Shown: piece after piece, positions 17,223-27,772 of the stretch | Layout: every line of letters begins with the position of its first letter | Position numbering within the stretch: the stretch's first letter is position 1 | Source of the DNA: CAWKMN01 sp963850765 | GTDB lineage: Bacteria; Chloroflexota; Anaerolineae; Aggregatilineales; Aggregatilineaceae | Length of the DNA stretch: 64,000 nt | Assembly (NCBI GenBank): GCA_963850765.1 | Contig: CAWKMN010000003.1 | Location: forward strand, 1,364,001-1,428,000 | Reading direction: 5' to 3' | Made by a program: the position numbers and the translations under genes | Notes under the pieces: model-generated | What the model was told of the DNA's origin: nothing | What the model saw: the letters and a program-made list of their open reading frames with translations, nothing else | Databases searched by the model: none

Positions 17223-18362
17223 ATGCCTAGAACACGATGGAACCTGGCCCCCTATTTATTGATTTTGCCGTCATTCATTTATCTGGCGCTGTTTTTTGCC
17301 TGGCCGATGGTCCGTTCGCTGCAGCTCGCCTTCCAGCGCGATACCCAGATTTTGCACGTCCTGGCCGAAGCGGACGAGAACGCCGACACGACAGGCGTAC
17401 TGGAACTGCAAACCGAAGTCGCGGTACTCGAACGCGAGCGGCGCGAAGAGCTGCTGCCCAACGGCCGCACGCGTCCGGTCTACTGGTTCCAGATTTCGGG
17501 AACCAATGACGCCGGCGAAACCGTGGAAGGCTGGACCCCGCAGAAAAATCTCTTTATTGAATCCCGTACGGAGTCAGAAACGGCGCGCGTGGTCGGCGGC
17601 GAAGCGACCAAAGAGTGGACCACAGACAACGTCGAGCGCATGGTCAATGATCCCCGGTTTAAGGATGCAGTACAGACCACGCTCCTCCTGTTCGCCATCA
17701 TCCTGCCGATCCAGTTCGTCCTGGCGATTATCATGGCGCTGGTCTTGCAGGCGCAGCTGCGGGGCAATACCATTTTCCTGTATATCTTCGCGATCCCCCT
17801 CGGCATTTCCGATCTGGCCGCCGGGCTTGTCTGGGAAGCGATCTTCAAACAAAACGGCTTTTTGAATACCTTTTTGCAGCAGCTTGGGTTGATTGACCGC
17901 CCCTATATTTTCCTGTCGGCCGAGAACAAACACTGGATGATCGTGGCGATTGTGCTGGCCGAAATCTGGCGCGCCACGTCGATCGTGATGGTGATCGTCG
18001 TGTCCGGTTTGCAGGCGATCCCGCGCGATTATCTCGAAGCGGGCGAGTTGTTCGGCGCGAACCTGTGGCAGCGCCTCCGCCATATCATCCTGCCGATGCT
18101 CAAGCCGAGCCTGCAAGTCGCGCTGATCCTGCGCACCATCCTGGCCTTTCAGGTCTTCGCGGTGGTGGTGGCGATCTCGGGCGGGCGTGTGCTGACCGTG
18201 CTGGCCTACGAGACCTACCGCTGGTACGACCCCAGCGACACCGGCTTTAACAATCCCAACGTCGCGGCAGCCTATGCCGGCTTTATCATGCTGATCTCGC
18301 TCGGTATCTCGCTGGTCTATCTGCGCGCCGTGCGCACGCAGGAGGAGGCCGCCAAAGAATGA
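17223..18362 (+). CDS. Sugar ABC transporter permease, MalF-like, with an SH3-like loop insertion
   Basis: The 379-residue inner-membrane subunit starts with one helix (YLLILPSFIYLALFFAWPMV). A long extracytoplasmic loop of about 130 residues follows, then the MetI-type core from TTLLLFAIILPIQFVLAII, with the EAA loop YLEAGELFGANLWQRLRHIILP that contacts the ATPase. The loop contains VYWFQISGTNDAGETVEGWT followed by PQKNLFIE, a pattern close to a bacterial SH3-like strand set (W-x-I, G-x-T-x-G-W-x-P, LF). MalF also has a periplasmic P2 insertion at this place, but I do not recognise this one as P2. The stop overlaps the next start (ATGA). Confidence 0.9.
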   Translation: MPRTRWNLAPYLLILPSFIYLALFFAWPMVRSLQLAFQRDTQILHVLAEADENADTTGVLELQTEVAVLERERREELLPNGRTRPVYWFQISGTNDAGETVEGWTPQKNLFIESRTESETARVVGGEATKEWTTDNVERMVNDPRFKDAVQTTLLLFAIILPIQFVLAIIMALVLQAQLRGNTIFLYIFAIPLGISDLAAGLVWEAIFKQNGFLNTFLQQLGLIDRPYIFLSAENKHWMIVAIVLAEIWRATSIVMVIVVSGLQAIPRDYLEAGELFGANLWQRLRHIILPMLKPSLQVALILRTILAFQVFAVVVAISGGRVLTVLAYETYRWYDPSDTGFNNPNVAAAYAGFIMLISLGISLVYLRAVRTQEEAAKE

Positions 18363-19224
18363 ACACCCGCACCGTTTCCCGGCCCTTGGACGCAGCCCAG
18401 CGCCGCGCGCTCCGCCGTATGAAGCTCCGGCGGGCCAGCGTGTACGTCCTGGCGATCCTGATCTCGATCTGGATTCTGCTGCCGATCTGGCTGATCGGGA
18501 CCAATGGCCTTCAGCACGCGCGAGAACCTGTACGCCTATCCCAAGCTGATCGCGCCCATCCCGTTCTCGACCGAGACGATGGACTTTTTCCTGAACTACA
18601 CAGGGCATTCTGGACGCGACGCGCAACAGCATCGTCGTGGCCGTGCTCACGCTGGTGCTCTCGACCGCCATCGCCACGCCCGCCGGCTATGCGATCTCGC
18701 GCTATATCTTTCCGGGGCGCGACAGCATGCGGCTGATTATCCTGGCGGTGCGCGCCTTCCCGATCGTGATCCTGGCGGTGCCGCTGGCCGTGACGTTCAT
18801 CCAGTGGGATATGTACGATCAGGTGTACAGCGTGGCGCTGATGCATACCGCGCTGACCCTGCCGACGACGATCCTGGTGATCTCGAGCGTGTTCGCCAGC
18901 ATCCCGGTGGAGTTCGAAGAGGCGGCGCGCGTCTTTGGCTGCACCCCGCTGCGCGCGTTTTATTACGTCGTGCTGCCGCTGGTCCTGCCCGGCATCGCGG
19001 CGGCGGCGATCTTCACGTTCGTGATGTCGTGGAATGAAGTTTTCGCGGCGACCCTGCTGACCATCCGCAACCGCACGCTGCCCGCGCTGATTCTGTACAC
19101 GCTGAACAAATCGCCGCTGGAGTTCCAATACGCGGGCGGGTTCTTTATGCTGGTCCCGTCGCTGATGTTCATTTTCTTCATCCGCCGCTACCTGTTCAAT
19201 ATGTGGGGCCAGATCACCAAATAG
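18359..19224 (+). CDS. Sugar ABC transporter permease, MalG-like, two frameshifts
   Basis: This is the second permease of the importer. It begins at ATG 18359 (overlapping the previous TGA) with a basic segment and a helix (YVLAILISIWILLPIWLIG). The frame breaks at about 18495 (an extra G in GGGACC), continues as MAFSTRENLYAYPKLI, breaks again at about 18607 (an extra base before ATTCTGGACG), and then runs as NSIVVAVLTLVLSTAIATP to the end. The EAA loop is FEEAARVFGCTPLRAFYYVV. Removing the two bases gives an uninterrupted protein of about 287 residues, the normal length. Both breaks are one-base insertions, so I read it as a functional gene with consensus errors. Confidence 0.86.
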
Positions 19225-19237
19225 GCGAGAGAACATT

Positions 19238-20355
19238 ATGGCCGAAATTCGAGTTGAGAATGCCGTAAAAACGTTTGGGAAAGTTGTCGCCGTCGATAAC
19301 GTCAGCCTGACCGTCCACGATCAGGAATTTGTCGTGCTGCTGGGGCCGAGCGGCTGCGGCAAAACCACCCTGCTGCGCGCGATCGCCGGGTTGGGCATGG
19401 TGGACAGCGGGCGCGATCATGATCGGTGAGCGGGATGTGACCTACCTGCCCCCCAAAGACCGGAATATCTCGATGGTCTTCCAGAGCTACGCGATCTTTC
19501 CGCACATGAAGGTGTACGACAATATCGCGTTTGGGCTCAAGATGAAGCGCGTGCCCAAGGTCGAGAGCGCCGAGCGCGTCAAGTCGGCGGCGGAGCTGCT
19601 GCACATCGAAGATTTTTTGGAGCGCTATCCCTCGCAGTTGAGCGGCGGTCAGCGCCAGCGCGTCGCCGTGGCGCGGGCCATCGCCGTACATGCGCAGGTG
19701 CTGCTGATGGACGAGCCGCTCAGCAACCTGGATGCCCTGCTGCGCCTGGAAATGCGCGCGGAACTGAAACGGCTGCTCGCCATCCTGGGCGCGACGACGA
19801 TCTACGTCACCCACGACCAGATCGAAGCGCTCAGCATGGGCGACCGGATCGCGGTCATGCGCAATGGGCGCATTTTGCAGTTCGACAATCCCACCAAGGT
19901 CTACGACGCGCCCGGCGATCACTTTGTCGGCGGATTCATCGGCACGCCGCCCATGAACTTCCTCGAAGGGCAGGTCCGCCGCGCGGACGGCGCACTGCGC
20001 GTGTATATCGATCAGTTCGCGCTCCAGCCGATCCCGGAGATGGAATCCCTGCTGGCGCAGCGCGATGGTAAGCCGGTGCTGGTCGGAATCCGCGCCGAAA
20101 ACATGGAACCGCTGAACCGCCGCGACGCCCGACGCGCTGCAAGTCGAGGTGCTGGTCGTCGAGCCGCTGGGGTCGCAAAACCTGCTGACGATCAAGATCG
20201 GGTCGGACATCATCAAGGTTTCGACCCACCCCGATTTCCGGGTCAGCGCCGGTCAGGACATCTGGATCCGCTTCCCCAGCGAGAAGATCCGCTGGTACGA
20301 CCGGGACAGCGGCCGGGCGCTGGTGCCCGATCTCGACCAACTGGCGGCGCTATGA
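19238..20355 (+). CDS. Sugar ABC transporter ATP-binding protein, MalK/UgpC-like, two frameshifts
   Basis: This is the ATPase of the importer. Walker A GPSGCGKTT, Q loop FQSYAIFPHM, signature LSGGQRQR, Walker B VLLMDEPLSNLD and H loop TIYVTHDQIEA are all present, followed by a C-terminal regulatory TOBE-like domain ending in GQDIWIRFPSEKIRWYD. The frame shifts at about 19412 (an extra G in GGGCGC) and at about 20127 (an extra C in GCCCGA). The parts join as MVDSGAIMIGERDVT and as NRRDADALQVEVLV. The corrected length is about 372 residues, normal for this group. One MalK-type ATPase can serve several importers. Its stop overlaps the start of the GH125-like gene. Confidence 0.88.
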
Positions 20356-22144
20356 TCTCCGACGAACCGTGGCGGCTTGATCCGGCGCACGGGGTCAAGC
20401 CGCTCGATTTTGGCGCGGAAGGACTGACCGGCAGCGTGGATCCCCATGGCCGGTTGATCGCGCTGAACATCTATCACCCGCGTTATGGTTATGCTACGCT
20501 GACCACTGCCGATCCATTCCCCGAAGACCGGCGTTACGATCCCGCCGCCGTGCGCGCATACCGGGCGGGTCTGGCCGAGCTGGCCGGGTTCGGGCCGGTG
20601 TTCGTGTCGCCGGTCGTGTCGCGCGATGCCTTCCTGCTCGAACACGCCATCCCGCATATCCGGCTCACCCTGGCGGATGGTACCCAGGCGGAATGCACCA
20701 CCTTTGTCGCCAAGGGGGGCGCGATCCAGGTTTGGCAGTGCCCATCCGCGCCGCGCTGGCGGGGGCGGCTGTCGCTCCAGCGCTGTGCCTATACGCAGCT
20801 TACCGAGGGCGGACCGGTCGAGATGCCGCCGGTCGAGACCTACGCAGAATTTGCAGACAGCATGCTCACCTTTCACAACCCCGCGCTCGGACTCGCCGCC
20901 GCTATCAGCTGGATTTGCGCCGGGCGATCCGTGGGAGGATGTCGCTGACGGGCCGATTGAGCTTGATTTGCCCGGCCAGCCGGGAGAGACCGTTCTTGTC
21001 TATGCCTTCGGCGCAACTCCCGAGGAGGCGCGCCGCAGCGCCGCGCGGCTGGCCCGCCAGAATATCCCGCGCCTGCTGCGGAGCCAGCGGAAACAGCACA
21101 AAGCAGAACCGGCGGCGCAGATACCGCGTCATCTGGCGCGCGGGCTAGTCTATGGGCAGATGCTGGCCGTCCCGGTGGGTGAGGCGCGCTGCATCCTCAC
21201 CGATCATATGCTGCTGCCGCTGTCGTGGAACCGCGATGCGTATTACGTCGCGCGGACGCTGCTGAACTGGCCCGACACGTATGCCGATACGGTCTTGCGC
21301 CACCTGCTGTGGATGTTCGAGGTGGCCGAGCGGATCGATGGCTTGTGGGGCCGCTGTTACCTCGCCAACGGGCGCATCAAGGATCGCGCGTTCCAGCTTG
21401 ATCAGCAGTTGTTCCCCCTGCTCGAACTGGCCGAGTATGTGCGCGTGACGGGCGACGAGGCGACCTGGTGGGCGCTGCGCCCGCATATCATCCCGGTCCT
21501 TGAGAAGCTGATGGCGCGCAAGCACCGGAAGACGTGGCTGTTCCCCACCGACGAAACTCCGGCGGATGATCCGCTGGTCATGCCCTATCACCTGTCCAGC
21601 CATATCCTGTTCTGGCGGACATTTCGGCAGCTTGGCGAACTGGACGAAAACAACGCCTGGATATCGCTGGCGGACATGGTGCGCGATGCCGCGATGAAGC
21701 ACTTCATCGTGGAGGCCGACGGACGGCGGTCTGTTCGCCTATGCCATCGATGGCGCGGGCGGGTATCGGCTGTATCACGATGCCAACGATTTCCCGCTGG
21801 CGCTGGCCCCGGCGTGGGGATTTATTCCCGCCGATGACCCGGTCTGGCGCGCGACGGTCGATTTCGCCTTCTCGGAGCAGAACGCCGGCGGATATTACGC
21901 CGGGCGGCTGGGATCGGTGCATACGCGCGCGCCGTGGCCGCTGGGCGACGTGCAGGACATGATCATCGCCCGCGCCATGAACGATCCCGAACGCGAGCGG
22001 CGAGCGTTGGCACGCCTCGAAGCGGCGGCGCAGTGGGATGGCGCGCTGCCCGAAGCCTACGATGCGGAGAGCGGCGCGGTCGTCTCGCGCCACTGGTTCG
22101 CGTGGCCGAACGCCGCCCTGACGGCTTACGCGGGAGGTACCTAG
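20352..22144 (+). CDS. GH125-like glycosidase (exo-alpha-mannosidase fold), two frameshifts
   Basis: The ~597-residue enzyme has an N-terminal beta-rich domain (about residues 1-200) and an (alpha/alpha)6 barrel. Barrel blocks match the GH125 pattern: LSWNRDAYYVARTLL, FQLDQQLFPLLELAEYV, GLFAYAIDGAGGYRLYHDAN, GRLGSVHTRAPWPL and SRHWFAWPNAALTAY. GH125 enzymes are metal-independent exo-alpha-1,6-mannosidases, so an alpha-mannoside or similar glycan is the guess. No signal peptide is seen, so it acts on imported sugar in the cytoplasm. Frame breaks are at about 20927 (an extra G in GGGCGA) and about 21722 (an extra G near CGGCGG); both are one-base insertions. The ATG overlaps the ATPase TGA. Confidence 0.78.
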
Positions 22145-22302
22145 AGCGTGTTATGCATATTTACCCCTATCCCCCGTCCGACCTTTGGTCGGCACCCCTT
22201 CTCCCCGCACGCGGAGAAAGGGGCGTCTCAAGTCCCTCTCTGTTTACGGGGAGGGATTTAGGGAGGGGTAAGCTAATAGCTAACGGCTAATCGCTAACAG
22301 CT
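22145..22302. repeat. Solo MITE-like element plus GCTRAnn tandem array
   Basis: The element begins directly after the TAG stop with AGCGTGTTATGCA, the left terminal repeat seen at 29926 and 33842. It contains the palindromic bodies CCCCGCACGCGGAGAAAGGGG and GGGGAGGGATTTAGGGAGGG (22249-22267). No right terminal repeat is visible. It ends in GCTAATAGCTAACGGCTAAT and onward (22271-22302), an array of 7-8-base units GCTRAnn. Confidence 0.7.
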
Positions 22303-22338
22303 TTTTGGTTTTGACCCACACCACAATCAGAGGAATCT

Positions 22339-23377
22339 ATGGGAAAAATTCTTGTCGTGGCAGGACCTCGCCAGCTTGGATACGAACCGCTGCCAGAAGC
22401 GCCGCTGAATCCAAACGAGGTTCGGATCAAAACCCTGTTTTCGGGCATCAGCGCCGGCACCGAGATGACGCAGTACCGGGGCACCAACCCGTATCTGCAC
22501 AAGCGCTGGGACGCGAACACCCGGCTGTTCGTATCCGGCGACGAAGCGTCGCTGCAATACCCGATCCGCAACATGGGCTATGAAGAGGCCGGCGAGGTGA
22601 TCGAAATTGGCTCGGCGGTGACGGATATTCCGGTCGGCGCGCTGGTCTTCGGCACCTGGGGACACCGCACGCACCATGTCGCGGACGTGGATTATGTGCG
22701 CCCCCGCCTGATGCCCGCCGGGGCCGAGCCGATCATGGGGATCTTCTCGCACATCGGCGCGATTGCGCTCAACGGCGTACACGACGCGCGCATCCGCATC
22801 GGGGATACGGTGGCCGTGTTTGGGTTGGGCGTGCTCGGACAAGATCGTGGTCCAGGCGGCGCGGCAGTCCGGGGCCAGGGTAATCGCCGTTGATCTGCTG
22901 GACTCGCGGCTCGAAACGGCGAAACGTTCCGGCGCCCACGTTACATTGAACGCGGGCCGCGATCACCCTGCCGAAGCGATTAAGGATCTGACCGGCGGGC
23001 GCGGCGCGGATGTCTGCCTGGAGGTATCCGGCTCGACCATCGCGCTCAACGAGGCCATCCGGGCGGCGGCGTATTCCGCGCGCGTGGTGGCGATGGGCTT
23101 CTTCCAGGGCGAGGCGAAGGGGCTGGTGCTCGGTGAGGAATTCCACCACAACCGGATCAACGTCGTCTGTTCGCAAATTTCCGGCACCGATCCCGAGCTG
23201 CAATATCGTTGGAACAAGCTCCGTCTATGGCAGACCGCGATCCAGTTGCAGGTGGATGGGCTGCTGAATCTGCGCGACCTGATCACACATACCGCCCCGT
23301 TTGACAGCGCGGCCGACTTGTTCGCCCAGTTGGATCAGAACCCTGACCCGATCATGCAGGCGGTTCTTACCTTCTAA
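22339..23377 (+). CDS. MDR-superfamily (zinc-type alcohol) dehydrogenase, one frameshift
   Basis: This is a medium-chain dehydrogenase of about 345 residues. The N-terminal GroES-like part reads PLNPNEVRIKTLFSGISAGT and NMGYEEAGEVIEIG. The Rossmann part carries VAVFGLGVLG and RVIAVDLLDSRLETAKRSGA. The usual Cys/His ligands of the catalytic and structural zincs are not evident, as in the sub-branch often linked or fused to Gfo/Idh/MocA oxidoreductases. The frame breaks at about 22836: reading CAG instead of CAAG restores VLGQIVVQAARQSG. It lies 17 bases before a Gfo/Idh/MocA gene, and the two probably act on the same sugar or inositol-like substrate (inference). Confidence 0.86.
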
Positions 23378-23394
23378 AGGAGCCAGAAAACACC

Positions 23395-24393
23395 ATGACC
23401 GTACTTCGCGCCGCGATACTGGGCTGCGGCAGTTATGCCAACCGCCACGCCCAGAATATCGCCCAACTCAAAGATGACATCGAGCTGGTCGCTTTTTGCG
23501 ATCACCACGAAGACAAGGCCCGCGCCTTTGCCGATCAGTACGGCGGCGGCCGCGCCCCGGTTTTTACCGATCATCACGCCATGTTCGACACGGTGGATCT
23601 CGACGCCGTGGTGATCAGCGTGCCGCCCTACGGCCACACCGACGAGGTCGAGCGGGCCGCCGAGCGCGGCATCCATATCCTGATCGAAAAGCCTATCGCC
23701 CTGACGCCGGATCAGGGCTGGCGTATGGTCGAAGCTGCGGAGAAAGCGGGCATCAAAACCCAGGTCGGGTTCATGTTTCGCTTTGGCGAGGCGGTAGAGC
23801 GGCTGCGCGATTTGATCCAATCGGGCGAGGCGGGGCCGGTCGCGCTGATCAGCGCGCGCTATTTCTGCAACGCGCTGCACGCGGACTGGTGGCGCGATCG
23901 CTCCAAATCCGGCGGCCAGTTGTTTGAGCAGGTCATTCACATGTTCGACCTGCTGCGCTTCCTGGCGGGCGATGCGGCCAGCGTTTACAGCCGGCAGGAG
24001 AATCTGTTTCATCAGGAGGTGCCGGGCTACACCGTCGAGGATGTGAGCGCGACCGTTGTCAGCTTCAGGAGCAAGGCGCTCGGCGTGGTCTATGCCACCA
24101 ACAACGCCATCCCCGGCAAATGGATCAACGATTACCGGGTGGTCGCGCGATACCTGACGGCGGATTTTACCGATGCCAATCATGCCACGTTCCACTTCAC
24201 GGGCGGGACGGAGCAGCCGCCGCTGGTCGTCGCCTCGGAGCGGGATTTCCGGCGCTGTGTGATCGAAGACTGGGTGCGCGCGATCCGCACCGGCGGCGAG
24301 ACGCGCACGCCGATCCGCGAGGGCGCAAAATCGCTGGATCTGGTATGGGCGGCGGTGCAGTCGAACAACCGGCGGGGCGAAGTCGAGTTATGA
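23395..24393 (+). CDS. Gfo/Idh/MocA-family oxidoreductase
   Basis: The 332-residue intact NAD(P)-dependent oxidoreductase has an N-terminal Rossmann fold (RAAILGCGSYANRHAQNI) and the family hallmark EKP in ILIEKPIALT. A C-terminal alpha/beta domain follows with SGGQLFEQVIHMFDLLRFLA, where the HxxD-type substrate residues of the family lie. These enzymes oxidise or reduce hydroxyls of sugars, inositols and related compounds. ATG 23395 follows AAAGGAGCC. Its TGA overlaps the ATG of the GH36 gene. It belongs to the catabolic block behind the sugar importer. The exact substrate cannot be read from the sequence. Confidence 0.92.
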   Translation: MTVLRAAILGCGSYANRHAQNIAQLKDDIELVAFCDHHEDKARAFADQYGGGRAPVFTDHHAMFDTVDLDAVVISVPPYGHTDEVERAAERGIHILIEKPIALTPDQGWRMVEAAEKAGIKTQVGFMFRFGEAVERLRDLIQSGEAGPVALISARYFCNALHADWWRDRSKSGGQLFEQVIHMFDLLRFLAGDAASVYSRQENLFHQEVPGYTVEDVSATVVSFRSKALGVVYATNNAIPGKWINDYRVVARYLTADFTDANHATFHFTGGTEQPPLVVASERDFRRCVIEDWVRAIRTGGETRTPIREGAKSLDLVWAAVQSNNRRGEVEL

Positions 24394-26326
24394 ATGTCTC
24401 GATCTCGGCGGCAGGCGATTTGACCATCCGGGCGGGGAGTCTCGCCCTGAGCCGGATTCGGCCCGTGCTGAACGGCGCGCCGATTGAATCCGTTCAGGTG
24501 GCGGTGCTCGAAAACACCCTGGAGTCGGGCGATGATCCACGCCGTGCGGTGCTGCGCTTTACCTCTCCGGCGCTCCAGGGTGGCACATTCGGACTCGAAA
24601 TCGTGTGGGAGCCGGCGCTACATCGCTGCGGACTGCACTGGTGGATCGAACAGTTCCCCGGCGAGATGGCGCTGTTGTCGTTTGGCGTGAGCTTTGAAGA
24701 TCTGAACGGTTTCCGGGCTGTGCTGCGCAGCGGGTATCACAGTTGGGACGGGAGCCAGTATGTCGGGCGCGACTCGCTCTCGGCAGCAGCCGCGCCGATC
24801 GTCGGGTACGCGCTGACGCAGCTGTTACCCGAATCTGGGCCCGGCAGCGTGGTTTGCGGCTTTGATCGCCATGATCGTTTTCAGCAGACATTCACCTTCG
24901 CGCCGCGTGATAGCGGCAGCACTTCGCTCACGGTGCTCACCCACTGGGACGAGAAAGCGCGCGAATCCGGGCAGCGCTGCGAATCCGAGCGACTGCTTGT
25001 GTTCGAGCATCCCGGCGTCGAAGAGGCTCTGCGCGAATGGGCACACATTGTCGCCGCTGCCTCGCCCATTCCCCCGCGCCATGTGCCGGATCGGATCACC
25101 GGCTGGTGCTCGTGGTACAACCTGTATGCAAGTATCACCGAGGAGAACATCCGCGAACATCTGCACGGCGCGGCGGCTGTGTGCGACGCGGAGAATCTGC
25201 CGCTGCGCATCTTCCAGATCGATGATGGCTTCACGCCGGAGCGGGGCGACTGGCTGGACGTGAGCCTGCACTTTCCGCGCGGCATGAAACCGCTGCTGGA
25301 CGAAATCCGTGCCGCCGGGTTTGTGCCCGGCCTGTGGATCGCGCCGTTTGTGGTCGGCAACCGCAGCCGCTTATATCAGGAGCATCCCGATTGGGTGGTG
25401 CAGGACCATCAGACCGGCGGTCCGCTGGTGCAGATGCGCTTTTATGGCGAGTTCCGCTGGCATCGCCGCAGCGAGGAATACTATATCCTGGATGCGACGC
25501 ACCCCGCCGCGCTGGACTATCTCCGCCGGGTGTTTCAGGTCTGGCGGCACGAGTGGGGCTGCGACTATTTCAAGGCCGATTTTATGTTCTTCGGCGCGGA
25601 ATACGGCCCGGAGCGCGCCCGATGGTACACGCCCGGCCTGACGCGGATCGAGGTCTGGCGCACGGTCATACAGATGATCCGCGAGGAGATCGGCGACGCG
25701 ATCCTGCTGGGCTGCGGCTGTCCCCTGTGGGCCTCGGTGGGGCTGGTGGACGCCGTGCGGATCGGGCGGGATGTGGGCGTTAAGTGGGCGGGCGACCAGT
25801 CCGCGCAGGCGCTCCTCTCGGCGCTGATGCTGCGCAACTTCGCCAGCCCGATTCTGTGGCAGGCCGATCCTGACTGCGTCTTGCTCCGCAGCCGCTTCCA
25901 TCACCTGACCGACGATGAAATCCGTTCACTGGCGCTGTACGCCGGGATGTCGGGCGGGGTGCTGACCACCAGCGACGCGCTGCACGAACTCCCACCTGAG
26001 CGCCTTGAGCTGCTGCGGCGGCTGCTGGCGATGGGCGTGGGTGAGTGCCGCTACCCGCTGCTCGGTCAGACCGAGCCGCCCGATCCGGTTGTGGTGCAGG
26101 TGCGGGACGGTGTATCTCTCGGCGGTGAGACGCTGACGGCGTGCATCTTTTTAACACGGGGGATGAACCCATTTCACGCGCCTACTCGCTGCGCGATCTG
26201 AGCATATCGGAGCCGGCGGTCTGGTGGGATGAGGATTCCGGCGCGGCAGCCGGAGCGGCTACCTCTTCGATCCATGTCGATCTGAAACCACACGAGAGTA
26301 AACTGTTCTGGCTCCGAATCCGGTGA
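24390..26326 (+). CDS. Alpha-galactosidase-like glycoside hydrolase, GH36/clan GH-D, one frameshift
   Basis: The ~645-residue enzyme has an N-terminal beta-sandwich and a TIM barrel. The nucleophile is D397 in KADF (25572-25583), and the acid/base is D461 in RIGRDVGVKW. Other blocks are RSGYHSWDGSQY, ITGWCSWYNLYA, LRIFQIDDGFTPERGDW and FVPGLWIAPF. These fit retaining alpha-galactosidases. At about 26151 one base is missing: GCGTGCAT read as GCGGTGCAT restores TAVHLFNTGDEPISRAYSL to the stop at 26326. ATG 24390 is chosen because it overlaps the previous stop in ATGA and follows the family N-terminus; a longer in-frame extension overlaps the previous gene. No signal peptide is seen, so it is cytoplasmic. 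Confidence 0.88.
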
Positions 26327-26870
26327 AATGACTATTTGGGGCTTATGCCAGATCGGCCTCACTCCCAGCGTGCAAGCGCCCATCCCCCCCCTCCAACCGA
26401 GTTACAGAGGGGGCCGGGGGGTGAGGCCAGCCGAGAAAAAAACAACTCGCATAAGGGCCCCATCCCATAAAAGAACGGGTAACGCGCTTATTCGTAGGGG
26501 CGGGTTAACAAACCCGCCCTGGGCGGCCCACTGGGTCGCCCCTACGATGACCTCACAATTTGCGGGATGCGGCATTGATTGCCTTGTGTCGTAAATTGCG
26601 GGGTAATCGGTAGGGGCGTATTGCAATACGCCTCTACGAAAATCCATTCCTCGATCTTTTGAGACATGGAGCATTGATTGCTCCGTCCCGTAAATCAAAG
26701 GGCAACCGTAGGGGCGGACCTCGTGTCCGCCCAACGCGGCGCGGCCGCGTGTCGCGCTCCGCGCGACTGGGAGCACACAGAGGTGCTCCCCTACAGGACC
26801 ATTGGCCTGATCATTATGACACGGAGCAATAAGGGCCCAATAACTAATACCAGTAACCAACCCCTCGCGT
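26327..26870. repeat. Cluster of palindromic intergenic repeats
   Basis: This gene-free stretch is made largely of repeats. 26355-26428 is flanked by GGCCTCACTCCC and GGGGGGTGAGGCC (the GGCCTCAC family). 26494-26545 is GTAGGGGCG, a GGTTAACAAACC core, a second core and CGCCCCTAC. 26610-26637 has the same arms around TATTGCAATA. 26708-26794 has the same arms around two further cores (GGACCTCGTGTCC and a longer one). Translation of this region gives only repeat-derived peptides, so no gene is called. Confidence 0.8.
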
Positions 26871-27695
26871 CTATTCATGCCAGCGGGCGTGGTAAAACAG
26901 GATCAAAAACTGACTCTTGGCGGCCCCGTCAAACGTGATATGGGTGTTGACGAAGTATTCGTGCGCGAACCAGAGCCGCAGCAGGTCATTTTGTTCCTTC
27001 CCGTGCAGGTAATGGTTATGCAGCCGTTTGGCGGGTGACGTGCAGTAAAATTCGCGGGCCAGCACCGTCAAGCCCAGTCGATCCAGCACCGGATCGATCT
27101 CATCGTCGCGGCGGCCATGCTCGTAGCGGTAGCGGTGCTCCTGGCCGAGCCGGGCCAGCAGGTCCTTGACGACCTCGGCCAGCGGGCGGCGGCGGGGGTA
27201 ATGCGCAGAATCGAGGGTGAACAGGATATGTCCTGCCGGGTGGGAGACGCGCTGCACCTGCTCCAGAAATTCACCGTACTGGCGGACATGTTCGAGCACC
27301 TGGGTAAACACGATCACGTCAAACGACTGGCCGGGGAACAGCCGCGTCAGATCGTAACCACTGCCGGGCAGCAGCGTGATCGGATGCGCCGAAAATTCGT
27401 GGACGCGCGCCTGCACGCGAGCGATCCCCTGCGCATCGGGATCAATGCCGGTGAGCTGGAAGCGGCCATCGTACAGCGCAAACAGCGGACGCCAGAAATC
27501 CAGCGGATTTGGACCGATGCACCCAATGTCGAGAATCGACAGCCCATTGGTGGAATCGATCAGCCGTGACAATTCGACCAGCGCGCGCACTTTGCCCGTG
27601 TTGCCGGTGAGCGGGATGGCTGTGCTGAAAAGCCGGTTCAGATGCTCGGTGATGGCGTCGTCCACTGGAGTTGTTCCTTTGTTAGCCGCGACCAT
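26871..27695 (-). CDS. Class I SAM-dependent methyltransferase
   Basis: This 274-residue soluble protein has a Rossmann methyltransferase core: motif I ILDIGCIGPNPLDF near residue 54, the acidic ribose-binding end of strand 2 in LTGIDPDAQG, and motif IV FDVIVFTQVLEHV. The segment after the core (SAHYPRRRPLAEVVKDLLA) and the C-terminus rich in His and aromatic residues resemble glycan- or lipid-linked methyltransferases, but the acceptor cannot be told. The start ATG 27695 gives MVAANKG. It is divergent from galE and GT4, which may hint at a cell-surface glycan role (inference). Confidence 0.85.
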   Translation of the reverse strand: MVAANKGTTPVDDAITEHLNRLFSTAIPLTGNTGKVRALVELSRLIDSTNGLSILDIGCIGPNPLDFWRPLFALYDGRFQLTGIDPDAQGIARVQARVHEFSAHPITLLPGSGYDLTRLFPGQSFDVIVFTQVLEHVRQYGEFLEQVQRVSHPAGHILFTLDSAHYPRRRPLAEVVKDLLARLGQEHRYRYEHGRRDDEIDPVLDRLGLTVLAREFYCTSPAKRLHNHYLHGKEQNDLLRLWFAHEYFVNTHITFDGAAKSQFLILFYHARWHE

Positions 27696-27772
27696 TCCCC
27701 TACTTTACCGCTGAACTCGCCTGAAGTGGTACAATTCCTCGCACACTGAGCTTATCCGGGAGAGAATTCACG

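Noticed and set aside
24120..24389. A longer N-terminus for the GH36 enzyme beginning at 24120
   Set aside because: It overlaps the oxidoreductase gene out of frame; ATG 24390 overlaps that gene's stop in ATGA and starts the family N-terminus.
26327..26870. Possible CRISPR array
   Set aside because: The repeats are palindromic with differing cores and irregular spacing; there are no equal spacers and no cas genes.
26402..26878. A 158-codon open frame on the minus strand in the repeat cluster
   Set aside because: Its translation is made of repeat-derived peptides such as QGGFVNPPL and has no gene features.
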